Positions 34,338 to 44,914 of a DNA stretch of 64,000 bases are shown here, piece by piece. The position numbers and the translations under genes were made by a program. Every line of letters starts with the position of its first letter. The stretch's first letter is position 1. Below the pieces are notes generated by a model that was not told where the DNA came from, made no database searches, and worked only from the letters and a program-made list of their open reading frames with translations. The stretch lies in contig JAPQWV010000682.1 in the NCBI GenBank assembly GCA_027422505.1, forward strand, positions 1 through 64,000. The letters run 5' to 3'. Origin of the DNA: Craterostigma plantagineum (Eukaryota; Streptophyta; Magnoliopsida; Lamiales; Linderniaceae).

Positions 34338-36851
34338 TCACCAAAAGTCCCCACACGAGCATTCTCCTTGTCTGAAGTGGCGATATCGATTTGTGTCCCT
34401 GACGAATATTTCTCTGCCCTCAAACCTGGATATAAACTTGATGAACGCATGGCAATCTCCACAGATGCGTAGGTTCTTCGTAACTCGTACAGAAGACGTT
34501 GGGCTGGTATTCAAGATTCCAAAAACGACCGCCAACTTCTCACTATGCCCGCATAAAATGTCCTCCTTCTCCTGCTCCTCTACGTCTTGTAGCACGTAAT
34601 CTGTATGCGGCGAGTAGCCTGCCTTCTTCATCTCCGTGGCTAACTTATTCATCTTGTCCAAAATTTGAGCCATTTGTGGGAACGATCTATCGCCTGCCAA
34701 AAGCATGTAAACCTTGTTTTTCACTTCTATCCAACTGCAGCCAGGGTTCTTCTTCAGCCCCTTGTCTCTCATCATATCTCTGACTCTGTCCACTTCCTTC
34801 CATTTTCCCTTCGAAGCATAGATATTAGACAGGAGAATGTAATTCCCAGGATTCGTGGGCTCTAGCTCGAATAACTTAGAAGCAGCGACCTCACCTAAGC
34901 TCATGTTATGGTGGACTCTGCAAGAACTTAGCAATGCACCCCATACGCAAGCATCGGGCTCAAAAGGCATCTTTTTTATCATGGAATAAGCTTCGTCAAG
35001 CTTTCCAACACGACCAAGAAGGGTGACCATACAAGCGTAATGCTCCATTTTAGGTTCGATACCGTGATCCTTGGACATGCTTTCGAAATAACGAAGCCCT
35101 TCTTCTCTGAGGCCCTTTTGGGCACAAGCAGACTGCAAGCTGGTAAAAGTAACAGAGTCGGGTTTTTGTCCACTTCTCTGCATGGAAAGAAAGAGTCCGC
35201 ACGCCTCTTCAGCTTCTCCGTGCATGGCGTAAGCCCCGAGCATCGCATTCCAGCATACCAAATTAGGGTTACGCATGCGATCGAAACAGTACCGTGCTGA
35301 ATTGATCTTCCCACAGTTGGCATACATATCAATCAGTGCACTGCCCACATAAACGTCGTCAGTAATGCCTTTTCTGAGAGAGAAACAATGGGCTGCTTTT
35401 CCATGCATAAGTGCTGCAATGTTGCCACAGGCGGGAAGCAGGCAAGGGATGGTCACAGAGTTTGGCCTCACGCCATTGGCCTGCATCTCCCTAAAGAGCT
35501 CCAATGCCTCGACGTCCTTCCCATGCTGAGAGCAGCAAGCAATTATCGAAGTCCAAGATACAACGTTGAGGTCTATCCCTCTGCTCTGAAGGTCTCTAAA
35601 CACCTTCAGCGCCTTGTCACTCAGACCATGTCGAGAGAACCCTGCTATTAGAGCATTGCAAGCTGCAACGTCCAGTCGCTCTACTTCCTCGAATACTCGA
35701 GACATCTCTAAGGCTCCCCCACACTTACTGTACATATCAATCAAGGCAGTTATAATGCATTTATCGCCAGAAAAACCTGCCTTAATCGCATATGCATGCA
35801 CTTGAGTGCCTGTCTCTAAGTACCCCAAGTCCCCTATTGCAGGGAAAACGCTAGAAAAACTGGTCCCATCAGCCGTAAAACCGTGTAAATGCATCTTCTC
35901 AAATGTTAGAACTGACTCTCGAAAACACCCGCTCTGATTGAAGCCTGCAATCAAGCCATTCCAAGAAACAGAATTCGGTTCAAACCCGAGCTGCTGCGCC
36001 TCGCTGAACACCGTCATTGCATTAACCACGTCCCCTTTCCTTGCATACCCAGCAGCAAACGCACTCCAAGAAACAACGTCCCTATCAGCCATACTGTCAA
36101 ACACCTTGCGCGCATCAGCTAATTCAAGACACCTCACGTAAAAGTGGATGAAAGACGACTCAACAAAAGCATCCAAAAGCCCGCATGTAATGGAAAACCC
36201 ATGAACCTGCTTCCCGATACCCAGCGCAGATAGTCCCGCACAAGCCTTGATAATATTCGGCAATAGACGGGAATCTGGGTAGATGTCAGCAGAGAGCATT
36301 GCAGAAAATAAACAGAGAGTGTTCTTAAAGTCGTCAAATCTCGAGCATGCATATATAAGAGTAGTAAAAGAGATAAAATCAGGTTCGTGGAGGATCTTTT
36401 TGGCATCAGAGAAGCAACCATGGTCGGCGTAGAGGGAAAGGAGCTTGGTTCTATAGTTGAGAAGGTCGAAAAGACCAGTCCTGAGAAGCTGGGCATGAGC
36501 TTCTCGTATCTGAGAGACTGATATTATAGCCGTTCCATTCAATAGACGCAATAGCGCTGAACCAATGCTGTAGTGATCTCTGTATCCGTTATTAATTCCA
36601 TAAATGTTAGGAAACTCAGTTCTTTTCCTGTATTCGTAACGTTCCACACCATCCTTTCTTTGATTGTTTGGATTTGGATCATCAGACAACGAATTATGAA
36701 TATCCTCTGAATCAAGCAACGGCGCTACAGCGCTATCATAGAAATCAGACTGAGAACAAGCTGTAGCTATCAATCTACGAAACGAATGACTATTTCCAGC
36801 GTTTATACAAAGAGGTTTAGCTGAAACACCATACAGTGACTGCAGTGACAT
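34338..36851 (-). CDS. PLS-class PPR protein with DYW domain (organelle RNA editing), At1g20230-like
   Basis: Single-exon gene of 837 codons, a usual length for the class. A poorly conserved N-terminal about 100 residues (likely targeting region) is followed by tandem P, L and S pentatricopeptide repeats from about residue 115 to about 700, for example DVVSWSAFAAGYARKG and NLVCWNAMLGAYAMHGE. E/E+ motifs come next (GCSWIEVKNKVYMLLAGD), then a DYW deaminase. The deaminase keeps the catalytic HSE at 769-771 and the zinc-binding CGDCH at 797-801. The last residues are GDFW, a DYW variant. Family role: site-specific C-to-U editing of mitochondrial or plastid transcripts. Similarity to Arabidopsis At1g20230 is high along the whole length by recall. 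The gene is intact, and the same-strand At1g20300-like neighbour suggests conserved gene order. Confidence 0.93.
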   Translation of the reverse strand: MSLQSLYGVSAKPLCINAGNSHSFRRLIATACSQSDFYDSAVAPLLDSEDIHNSLSDDPNPNNQRKDGVERYEYRKRTEFPNIYGINNGYRDHYSIGSALLRLLNGTAIISVSQIREAHAQLLRTGLFDLLNYRTKLLSLYADHGCFSDAKKILHEPDFISFTTLIYACSRFDDFKNTLCLFSAMLSADIYPDSRLLPNIIKACAGLSALGIGKQVHGFSITCGLLDAFVESSFIHFYVRCLELADARKVFDSMADRDVVSWSAFAAGYARKGDVVNAMTVFSEAQQLGFEPNSVSWNGLIAGFNQSGCFRESVLTFEKMHLHGFTADGTSFSSVFPAIGDLGYLETGTQVHAYAIKAGFSGDKCIITALIDMYSKCGGALEMSRVFEEVERLDVAACNALIAGFSRHGLSDKALKVFRDLQSRGIDLNVVSWTSIIACCSQHGKDVEALELFREMQANGVRPNSVTIPCLLPACGNIAALMHGKAAHCFSLRKGITDDVYVGSALIDMYANCGKINSARYCFDRMRNPNLVCWNAMLGAYAMHGEAEEACGLFLSMQRSGQKPDSVTFTSLQSACAQKGLREEGLRYFESMSKDHGIEPKMEHYACMVTLLGRVGKLDEAYSMIKKMPFEPDACVWGALLSSCRVHHNMSLGEVAASKLFELEPTNPGNYILLSNIYASKGKWKEVDRVRDMMRDKGLKKNPGCSWIEVKNKVYMLLAGDRSFPQMAQILDKMNKLATEMKKAGYSPHTDYVLQDVEEQEKEDILCGHSEKLAVVFGILNTSPTSSVRVTKNLRICGDCHAFIKFISRFEGREIFVRDTNRYRHFRQGECSCGDFW

Positions 36852-37495
36852 CAGAAAAGCATATACAGTGAAAGAACAGAATCAGCATTTATCCAACCTC
36901 ATCTTTGCCTCCTAATAAGAGAATCCGTGCTTTACAATCGATCAAAATAGTCAGATATCTGCTCGAACAGAACCTAATTCATCGGTACGAATCCCTTTAG
37001 AATGAAGGAGGTATTATGAAAGCAAAAGGAATACCTAACAAAATCATAACTAGAAACCCATTAGCTTAATTACGCCAAAGATGGAAGAAATCGATCGACC
37101 TGAGAGGGCTGAGACTGAGTTTCGGACGGCGAGCTGACAATTTTGGGTTGATGGTGGAATCTTAAAACGTCTGTCTACTAGTAGCGCTTTTCATGTAAAA
37201 TGCCTAAAAATCATAAATCAAGAAAAAAAAAAAAGTGCAATAATTATTATCCTCATTAATTACTATTATTTATCATTTGACCGGTGGATAATAGGCCTGT
37301 GAACTGTGATGAATTTAATTTTGAGTTTTTTGTCGAAATTAAACAACACATGCACGCATAAATATGCTGTTCATTCATATACTGTGCAACGGATTAAAAG
37401 ACATTCAACAAAAAACAAATAGGCTGGGGACTAAACAAAAAACAACACATTCAACAATTTTCCCTTTGTTATATATGTATTTGTAAAATTTACAT
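36852..37495. other. Intergenic region with PPR-DYW promoter
   Basis: 5' flank of the PPR gene (right to left) and 3' flank of the next minus-strand gene. AT-rich with an A-run near 37,225. No gene was recognised. Confidence 0.4.
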
Positions 37496-38284
37496 TCATT
37501 GCTTCTTCCCAAGAATCTCCAATGGAATAGGCTGGGGCTGAGGCGCCATAGTCCTCTTCCACAAGCTAATCTCTTTCCTCGCCGCCAAATCGCCGCCGCC
37601 GCCGGCAAACTCGCCACCGTCCTTGATCCCCATTATTATCGGAGCTGAGAAAGGAATTATTACGTCATCACGGTCGTCGTCGTCATCAACGGACCCATTT
37701 CCTACGACGCTCGCCCAATCAAAACCAGCCAGCGCGTCACGGCTACTCGCGAACCTTTTCATCTGAACCAAGCTCGGAGCTCTATCTTGTGATTTAAGCT
37801 CGCTATATTCGTTGACCAAAGCATCCGACTTTATTCTTTCCCTCGAAGACCCAAAGAGCTTACTGCTCATTGCAACCCTTGGCTTCTCCTCCTCCTTCTT
37901 GGATGGTTCGATCGGCCGAGGATTATTCAGGTAAGAAGAAACTGACTTGGTCAACGCTTTCTTGTGTGATTGAAGTACTTTCTTCTGCTGCTGTTTGCAC
38001 ATATTGTACCTGTGCTTTATCTGTCCCATGCAAGAGATTTTCGGTGAGGTGGGCTCTTCGGAATTTTCGTAGCCGTTGTCTTTTTTGGATGATCTCTTGT
38101 TCGCTGGAATATAGGGTATGATCGAGCGTGAGAAACCCTTGTTCGATGAATTTAATCGACGATCTCTTGTTGGGCTGAAATTATGAGGGTTTTGGAATGA
38201 AACTGCTGCTTGTGAAACCTTTGGCAGTAGCTTCAGGATTTTGCTTATCGATTTTGTTGTTGTTGTTGTTGGCTTCTTCTCCAT
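37496..38284 (-). CDS. Plant-specific protein related to syringolide-induced 14-1-1
   Basis: Uninterrupted frame of 262 codons. The family signature EEPTSPKISCMGQIKH lies near residues 76-92. Upstream are Ser/Lys-rich stretches, and the C-terminus has EISLWKRTMAPQPQP, also seen in the family. An Asp-rich patch (DDDDDRDD) lies near residue 202. No membrane segment or signal peptide is visible, and the basic, low-complexity composition suggests a nuclear or cytosolic disordered protein. Relatives are induced by elicitor or oxidative stress; the molecular function is unknown. It sits on the same strand between two PPR genes. Confidence 0.75.
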   Translation of the reverse strand: MEKKPTTTTTKSISKILKLLPKVSQAAVSFQNPHNFSPTRDRRLNSSNKGFSRSIIPYIPANKRSSKKDNGYENSEEPTSPKISCMGQIKHRYNMCKQQQKKVLQSHKKALTKSVSSYLNNPRPIEPSKKEEEKPRVAMSSKLFGSSRERIKSDALVNEYSELKSQDRAPSLVQMKRFASSRDALAGFDWASVVGNGSVDDDDDRDDVIIPFSAPIIMGIKDGGEFAGGGGDLAARKEISLWKRTMAPQPQPIPLEILGKKQ

Positions 38285-38520
38285 CTGAGTTCTTGACGAT
38301 TCGTTCGCTACAAACAGACATGCATATTAATATGTGGTTATAAAAGTAGACTTTTGTTTTCTTGGACAAAGGAAAGGATCCGTCGGATTAGAAAACTGAC
38401 TTTTTCAACAAATTTAGATAAGGACAACGTGTGAAACTATTGGTCAAAATAATGTGATTTATTGGATAAATGTAGAACCCAGGGAAATTTAACTGCTACA
38501 AATCAAGTATTAATTTGGTA

Positions 38521-39027
38521 TACAGTATAAACTCTATAAATTAATACGGTTGGGACCGGCCAAATTTATTAATTAAAGGAGTTATTAATTAATCGATAAA
38601 TTAATTCGATAAATTAATACTTTATTAATATATAGTGTATATTATCTTTCAAACTTCCCAAACATCAAATAACCTACCATCTCTTATGTCCTTAATAAAC
38701 GTCAAATTAAGGATCGAACTTCAAACTCCCAAGTCTGTCATAATCGTATGGTGCTAATGTACATTTAAGTAATAATAGTAAATATATCAACAAAAAACAA
38801 ATGACAATTGAGTCATCCAAGTAATCTTCGTTCATGTAATATGAGAATATTTTTACATATGGAATTATTAATTTATAATTTATAGGGGACCTATAGGAAT
38901 TATCGAATCTTATAATTTTAGAGAATTATTAATTTAGTACGTTGTCCCCGAGTCGGAACCGGCCAGAAATATTATATTAAAGAGTTTATTAAATTATCGA
39001 GTATTAATTTATAGAGTTTCTACTGTA
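38521..39027. mobile_element. Emigrant/pogo-like Tc1-mariner element with TA target duplication
   Basis: The element is 38,523-39,025 (503 bp) with 25-bp terminal inverted repeats, CAGTATAAACTCTATAAATTAATAC and its near-complement at the right end (one mismatch). It is flanked by TA on both sides. Termini of this kind are known from Emigrant MITEs and pogo-type elements of dicots. The interior is AT-rich with a repeated accggcca motif and no transposase. Confidence 0.8.
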
Positions 39028-39368
39028 TATCGAGAATTTCCGATTAGCAGTTGATGATGACGATGATACGCGTTTCTAAGAAAAGGATTATACACATTTT
39101 GCATTAAAATGCATTTGACCCGTTACCACGATATTATACATTAGTCCTAGTTGATCATCCACACAACGAAGAATGATGGATTATAAACATAATTTTTTTT
39201 TAATCGAATTACTTGTATAACCATCCAACTGATATGCATGAACGTTGAAATCAAATAAAAATCAAATTTCGTTACACTAAATCGGAGAAAACAACAATGG
39301 TAATACTCTCCACATCCACAGAAGAAAGTAACTAAACAAAACATAAATTGTTCTTTCTATATGACATC
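39028..39368. other. 3' flank of the second PPR gene
   Basis: AT-rich DNA between the Emigrant-like element and the PPR stop codon. Nothing else was recognised. Confidence 0.35.
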
Positions 39369-41005
39369 CTATAGAGGCCGTTGTATGAATCCTCGATCCA
39401 TCATCTTCTCTGTTAACTCCTCATGTTTCTCCAACTGACCAGCTTTCGTCAGCACTTTCATTACCATCTCAAAAAGCTGCGGACTTGGCCTCAAGCACTT
39501 GTCTTCGATCATATCTTTAAGATACTTATACGCGTTATTCCAATGACCCATCCAGCAATACATTGAGATAAATATCTTGAACGTATTCACGTTAGGCTCC
39601 ACTTCGTTTTCGTTCATTTCTTTCCACAGCTTGATAACCATATCAGTCGACTTCGACTCAGCAAACATCTGCATCAATATGTTGTAAGTAACTGTGTTTG
39701 GCTTACACTTTGCATCCTTCATCTTCACGACCAATCTGTGAGCGGCGTTTATGTCTCGATCTTTCGCTATGCACCTAAATATAGGGTTGAAGCTCGAAGG
39801 GTTTGGCTCGCAACCTCTCTTGACCATCGAGTTGAGCACTTTCATTGCATCTTCTCTGTTACCATCCTTACAGTGAGCGTCGATCAAGAAATTGTATGTG
39901 ATTGCATCAGCTCACGGTTGAGCCTCTTCATCTGATTATAAACCTGCAAAACCTTCTCTGTTCTCCCAGCCTTGACATGAACCCTCATCAAATTATTGAA
40001 AGTTACTGAATTTGGTTCGCATCCCACGTCGATCATCTCTGCGAAAACATCGTGGGCACGTGTGATTTGCCCGCACCTACACAGTGCGTCGATCACTATG
40101 CTGTACGTGTATACAGTAGGCTTGATATCTGCCATCTTCATTTCCTGAAATACCCTTTCTGCCTCGTTAATATCGCCCGCCCGACACCAGCCATGGATCA
40201 AGCTCGTGTAGACCACAACATCGAGCTCGAATTTGTCCTTCAAGCTGTTAAAAAAAGACTGAGCTTCTTGTGCTCGTCTCTTTCGACACAACATACCGAT
40301 CACTACTGAAAATGCCTTTTTATCAGGTTTGCAACCATAATCCTCCATTCGATTAAATGTATGAACTGCCTCAGCAGCCATACCAGCTCGAACATACCTT
40401 CGTATCAAGATGGAAAAGGTTTCAACAGAAATGTGTACGCCCTTTTCCCTCATGGCGTCGATTAAGTGCCAGGCGACGTCGAATTGGCGAACTTTTCCAG
40501 AAAGATCGATCATTTCGTCGTAAAGGTCCGAGACCGAGGATGCTTCCGAGACTGAATTCGCCGCCGTGGCCCAATTGAAGAAGGCTAGGGCTTGAGGAAA
40601 CGGTATGCCGTGGCGAGGTGCCGCGCATCGTTCGATGACGTGGCGGACGGTGGAAGGTGTCGGCGAGAAATCGACGGTGGAGGTTGTTGCACTAGAGAAA
40701 TCTGAGGACAGAGATGCGAAGGTGACGTCGGGGCTTAAAGGGGCTTTAGCAGGGTTTAAGAGGATGTTGGGGTTTTTCCGGTGGTGGTCTTTAATTAGGT
40801 CGTAGAATCTGCCGGCGAGTTGGATTTCAGGAGGGGAGAGGTTCTGCGTGGGGCTCGGCGCGGTTTGGTGCTCGGCTTCGTCTTCTGAGACGGCGCCGTT
40901 TAGAGATTCCGGTGATGCGCAGTATCTTCGTAGGGTGGTTTGGGAAAGATATGAGATGATACGCCGGCGGACGGCTAGCAGGCTTGTTGCTTCGGCGAGC
41001 GCCAT
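39369..41005 (-). CDS. P-class PPR protein, At1g20300-like, with one frameshift
   Basis: Two abutting frames make one gene of about 545 codons. The first (41,005-39,884, 373 codons) has a likely mitochondrial presequence ([15 protein letters not shown]) and then PPR repeats such as [15 protein letters not shown] and [16 protein letters not shown]. The second (39,887-39,369) continues with further repeats and ends GFIQRPL. A missing C in gagc(c)tgatg at about 39,910 causes the break; both sides align continuously with the Arabidopsis At1g20300 product by recall. P-class PPR proteins bind organellar RNA for stability, splicing or translation. A one-base consensus error is as likely as a true mutation, because the rest of the gene is well preserved. 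Confidence 0.85.
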
Positions 41006-41147
41006 GAGAGGCTGATTCAGCTTGCGTCGGCGGCGGTAGAAGATAGACCTGAAGTTCGAAGGTTATTTTTGGAAAGTCGGTTTAAGCTCTTGAATGAAAG
41101 AAGCCCATGTTTGGGTTGGGCTAAGCCCACATAAGGCCCATTTCCAC

Positions 41148-41500
41148 TCATACTTCTATTTTCTTCCTCGCTACCAAAAAAGAAAAGGTGAAAAGCAGGG
41201 GAAAAGAAAAAAGGTTCTGCGTGAGGCTCGGGGCGGCTTGGTGCTCGGCTTCGTCTTCTGAGACGGCGCCGTTTAGAGGTTCAGGTATTGAGCAGTAGCC
41301 TCGTAGGGTGGGGGAAAGACACGAGATAATACGCCGGCGGACGGCTAGCGCCATGGGAGATTGAAGCTTTGCTTCGGCGGCGGGAGGAGACGAGGAATCG
41401 CGGTAGAAATTAGACCGGAAGGCTATTTTTGGGAAAATTATTTTTAAGCGCTTGAATGAAAGAAGCCCGTATTTGGTTCGGGCTGGCCCACATAAGGCCC
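41148..41500 (-). pseudogene. Tandem duplicate of the PPR gene 5' end
   Basis: A stretch with the same start region ([19 protein letters not shown] … [12 protein letters not shown]) and the same upstream sequence (gaaagaagcc … cccacataaggccc) as 40,850-41,140. Only about 50 codons are present, after which the frame leaves the homology. It lies immediately upstream of the true gene, so it may affect its promoter or make a short upstream transcript. Confidence 0.8.
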
Positions 41501-42015
41501 GTTATAATTAATTCTTCTAGGCAGTGTTTGGTTTTAAGCCCACTTAATAAGAAAGTCCAAGCCCGAAATAAAATAAACGTTGACATTATACTCAGATTTT
41601 TGGAAAATGTAAGATAAGTTGTAATGGGGTTCCGTTTCAGATAAATAATCTAATTGCCCGTTTAATAAACGCGGGCTTTTTTATTTTTCATGGGCTTCAT
41701 ATTAGTAAACCAAACAGAATAAGATGTGTTATTAATAGTTTTATAACCCATTTTCTCCGTATATCCAGTAAAGCAAACGGTGCCCTATTTCCTTCCTCGC
41801 TAGTCGCTGCTACTCGTTTGATATCCTTGTTTATGGATTATATGCGTATAAGTTATTTGTGTAAAGCTATACAAGGATTTTGTTGATATTGAATTTTAAC
41901 ATATTTGGTATGTGTGTATTTATTATTTGTGTATGATATAAATTGTGTTTGATAAAATGAATACAAGTGAAGAAATGTATTACGACAGCAAACAGCATTC
42001 AGCGCGTGTCATCGA
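41501..42015. other. Intergenic AT-rich DNA
   Basis: No gene, RNA gene or transposon end was recognised. Confidence 0.35.
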
Positions 42016-42019
42016 TCAG

Positions 42020-42305
42020 GACAAGGAAACAAGTGAATTCGATCAAAAACACTTAAAACATGACCGAAAACATTTAATAGAAATGAAGAACATAGGCTGT
42101 GAAGAACACTATACAACATAAACGTGAGTCGAGGGAAAGGAAACAAGTGAATTCGATCAAAAACACTTAAAACATAACCGAACATTAGTTTATTAAGAAT
42201 GAAGAACAAGAGCTGTGAAGAACACTAAATAGCATCAACGTGAGTCATCAACAGAGAGGAAACAAGTAAATTCGATTTAGAATACTTGAACATAACCTAA
42301 AACAG
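42020..42305. repeat. About 112-bp tandem repeat downstream of response-regulator fragment
   Basis: Three partial units contain ggaaacaagtgaattcgatc, …aacacttaaaacat and gctgtgaagaacact, spaced about 112 bp apart (about 42,026, 42,139 and 42,257). The units lie where the 3' part of the response regulator should be. Confidence 0.65.
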
Positions 42306-42325
42306 CATGTTAAATAACTACTTAC

Positions 42326-42571
42326 AGAATTTTGCAGAATTTCAAGTGCTTCCACCGGATTGTTGACAGTAGTCACTGTTTGAAAACACAGAATGTGACG
42401 AAGTAAAACTAATTTAACATCAAAAGAAATCATACCGCTGCAGTGTTTACGTAAGATTTTTCCAGCAATGATAGTATGTATCTTATCGTCGTCCACGACC
42501 AACACGTTCCAGGAAGAAGCAAAAGCAGAATCGCTCGTCGCCATTGGAGAAGCAGAACCGCTAGTCGCCAT
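42326..42571 (-). pseudogene. 5' half of a response-regulator receiver domain
   Basis: Exon 1 (42,571-42,436) encodes a Ser-rich leader and NVLVVDDDKIHTIIAGKIL, the acidic pocket of a CheY-like receiver. A 60-bp GT-AG intron follows, then exon 2 (42,375-42,326), VTTVNNPVEALEILQNS, ending in a gtaagt donor in phase 0. The phosphoacceptor Asp and everything after it are absent downstream, where a tandem repeat starts. The missing part appears on the opposite strand at 56,149. Plant receiver-only regulators of this type act in His-Asp phosphorelays such as cytokinin signalling. Confidence 0.75.
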
Positions 42572-43642
42572 TGGATTGGAGGGAAGCGTTTTGATGATTA
42601 AAATCTTATTTCAATATATCTATATATATGTACAGATAATGGGACCGACGGCCCATATATAGGCCCATCATATCTGGTCAAAGTCAAACTTTGCTTGCCA
42701 GCTCAGCTCACGCAGAAGTTCGATTGCCAGCTGTATTGTTTATATATCGTGCAGTTTACGCCACTCATCAATTTGGGTGGTGTTTGTAAATTGTAGTATT
42801 TTGTGAGATATGACAATAATAGAGGGGCTCGATTGCAATCACAATATAGTATGCGAAAGTGAAAGCGTCAGGATAGCTTCTTGGTTAGCTTTGACTCGAG
42901 GTAAGCTAGCGGGCACAGATCGAACGAGGAAAAAATAGTCGTGAGAAGAATTTATTTCTCTGATTGAATTTTTCAATTTGGTTGGGGGGTGGGTGGATGT
43001 TTTTAGATGTGCCGAAGGAGTTCCTATCTAATCAGTGGACTGAAATTTTTATTTTAAATTTGTGCTCCCTCTCTCGCCAAGATTTCCAAGTTCGGATCTT
43101 TCGATTGAGGAAATTATTATTTTGATTGATATAACTTATATGTAATTCCTTTACCAAATCCTTCAATTGAGGAGGAAATCAAGAATTTTGAGGATGTGGG
43201 GTGAGGATATGGCATAAGGAAGTGTGAAGGGATAAACAAGGTAAGAAAGCTTTCTTTCTTCCATATTTCCTTCAAAGTGATTATTTATATATATAGGAAG
43301 GGAGAACCCTTGGGCCTTGTGACGTGAGTCGACTCTTGACTGATATGTAAAGCTTCCTTTTTTTTTTTTTTTTTTGTGTGGGAAGTACGTCATCATCAGC
43401 ATCCTCATCTGTATTGTATGTCTAAGGAGGCTGCTCAATAATATTAATAATAAGGTTTGTATGAATTCTGTTTGGTAGAATTATAGATCATCTCCGCTGC
43501 TTATTACCTTATGTTGTATGATCTGCTGCTTATTACCTTATGTTGTATTATCTGCTGCTTATTACTGGTTTTCCTTTCTTTCTTTCTTTCTTTCACGAAC
43601 TGTTGTGAAAGATTTAGGTTTTCGAATAATTTGCTGCTCCAT
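42572..43642. promoter_or_regulatory. 5' region shared by response-regulator half (-) and F-box gene (+)
   Basis: Divergent upstream region. The part from about 43,060 to 43,480 is duplicated at about 45,415-45,760 in front of the F-box pseudogene, so the tandem duplication carried promoter sequence. A T-run lies at about 43,358-43,375 and a (TTTC)n run at about 43,575-43,594. No other gene. Confidence 0.45.
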
Positions 43643-44914
43643 ATGGAAACGTCCGCTAATAGTGCTGAAATGTTAGTGGAGGGCAACGATGGTGTGTTGA
43701 TGGAGATATTATACCGTTTGCCCCCAAAATCGGTGCTTAGATTCAGATGTGTGTCGAAGAGATGGAACGACCTCGTGTGCGATCGCTTCTTTCAGCTGAC
43801 GTACGGCGAACTGAGAAGAAGAAGCAAAACGTATCTCCCAATAATGGCCTTCTTCCAAAAGATAACCGGAGAAATCACACCCACTTACTATGCAAGACCA
43901 CCGCCCATGTCTATACTCCCTACCCACGGAAACCTCGAAATCCTCAAGTATTTGCCTCGAAGGAGAAAACTCGGATACTTGGTCAACACCTCCAATGGGA
44001 TTTTGCTCTTCAGCCAAAATCGCGCGAATTGCAACAGCGGGCCCGGGGAGTTGCACCTGCTGAACCCCATAACAAAGAGGTGGATTATGGTGCCGCCAAA
44101 CCCTAAAAACAATTATTACCGCCAATCTTCCGTCGCCTTGGCGTGCGAAGGCATCACTACAGAAGTGCGTGGGAAGCTCCCGGCTAATTATATAGTCGTA
44201 AGGGTTGGGATACGTTCTAACAACGCCGCGATGGCGGTCGAGACTTACTCTTCAAGCACCCGAGAATGGCGCGAGTCGACGCTGGCGTGCACCGAGAGCG
44301 ATCATTTGGTCGATAACAAGTTGTTCCCACCTTTGGTGTTCAACGGCATTATTCACTGGCTATCGTCGGAATACAAGATATTGATGTACGATCCCAACGA
44401 GAAGGACAACCATATGCAGTTCATCGACATACCATGTCCTTACAGGCAAGACGACGACGACATTGCTGTTTCCATGACTTACGGTCGGTCGGCGGGCGAT
44501 GTGTTGTTGTACGGCGCTATTACGACGAAGAACATGGAGATATGGATGCTACCGAAGAAGGGTAAAGGAGGAGGGTACAAGCGCTCGACAACCATTAGAG
44601 ATGGAGAGTGGGTGTTGCTACGTTCGGTCGGCCTTGATTTCTTGTTGACGGAGATCAAAGAGGCGATGAGCGACTCGAACGTTTTTCCTCTGGCGATGAA
44701 TGTTCGCTGGAATCTGCGCTTTGAGGCGTTTATTCCTTGCGATCCCCTCGTCGTCGTTCTCTTGTTTGGTGCGGAGACAATCGTTTACTATCGCTGGGCG
44801 AGCGATTCCGTCGAGGTGGCGAGCTGTCGCGGTTTTCCTGTCAAGTATGCCAATTACGTGTCCGTGCTGTGTCCTTACATCGAGTCTCCCTTTCTCTCCT
44901 CGTACGCTCTCTAG
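43643..44914 (+). CDS. F-box protein with F-box-associated C-terminal domain
   Basis: The start at 43,643 (METSANSAEM) is chosen because upstream codons are hydrophobic low-complexity T-rich DNA and because the tandem copy conserves this ATG; length is 423 codons. The F-box lies at about residues 15-50 (LMEILYRLPPKSVLRFRCVSK), followed by a plant F-box interaction region with SNGILLFSQ and LHLLNPITKRWIMVPPNP. The F-box normally binds SKP1 in an SCF ubiquitin ligase; the substrate is unknown. The frame is intact with no intron, whereas its tandem pseudogene carries an intron-like 351-bp insert. Confidence 0.88.
   Translation: METSANSAEMLVEGNDGVLMEILYRLPPKSVLRFRCVSKRWNDLVCDRFFQLTYGELRRRSKTYLPIMAFFQKITGEITPTYYARPPPMSILPTHGNLEILKYLPRRRKLGYLVNTSNGILLFSQNRANCNSGPGELHLLNPITKRWIMVPPNPKNNYYRQSSVALACEGITTEVRGKLPANYIVVRVGIRSNNAAMAVETYSSSTREWRESTLACTESDHLVDNKLFPPLVFNGIIHWLSSEYKILMYDPNEKDNHMQFIDIPCPYRQDDDDIAVSMTYGRSAGDVLLYGAITTKNMEIWMLPKKGKGGGYKRSTTIRDGEWVLLRSVGLDFLLTEIKEAMSDSNVFPLAMNVRWNLRFEAFIPCDPLVVVLLFGAETIVYYRWASDSVEVASCRGFPVKYANYVSVLCPYIESPFLSSYAL

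Noticed and set aside
43511..43642. N-terminal membrane segment of the F-box protein
   Set aside because: The hydrophobic codons come from a T-rich leader; the conserved start in the tandem copy is at 43,643.
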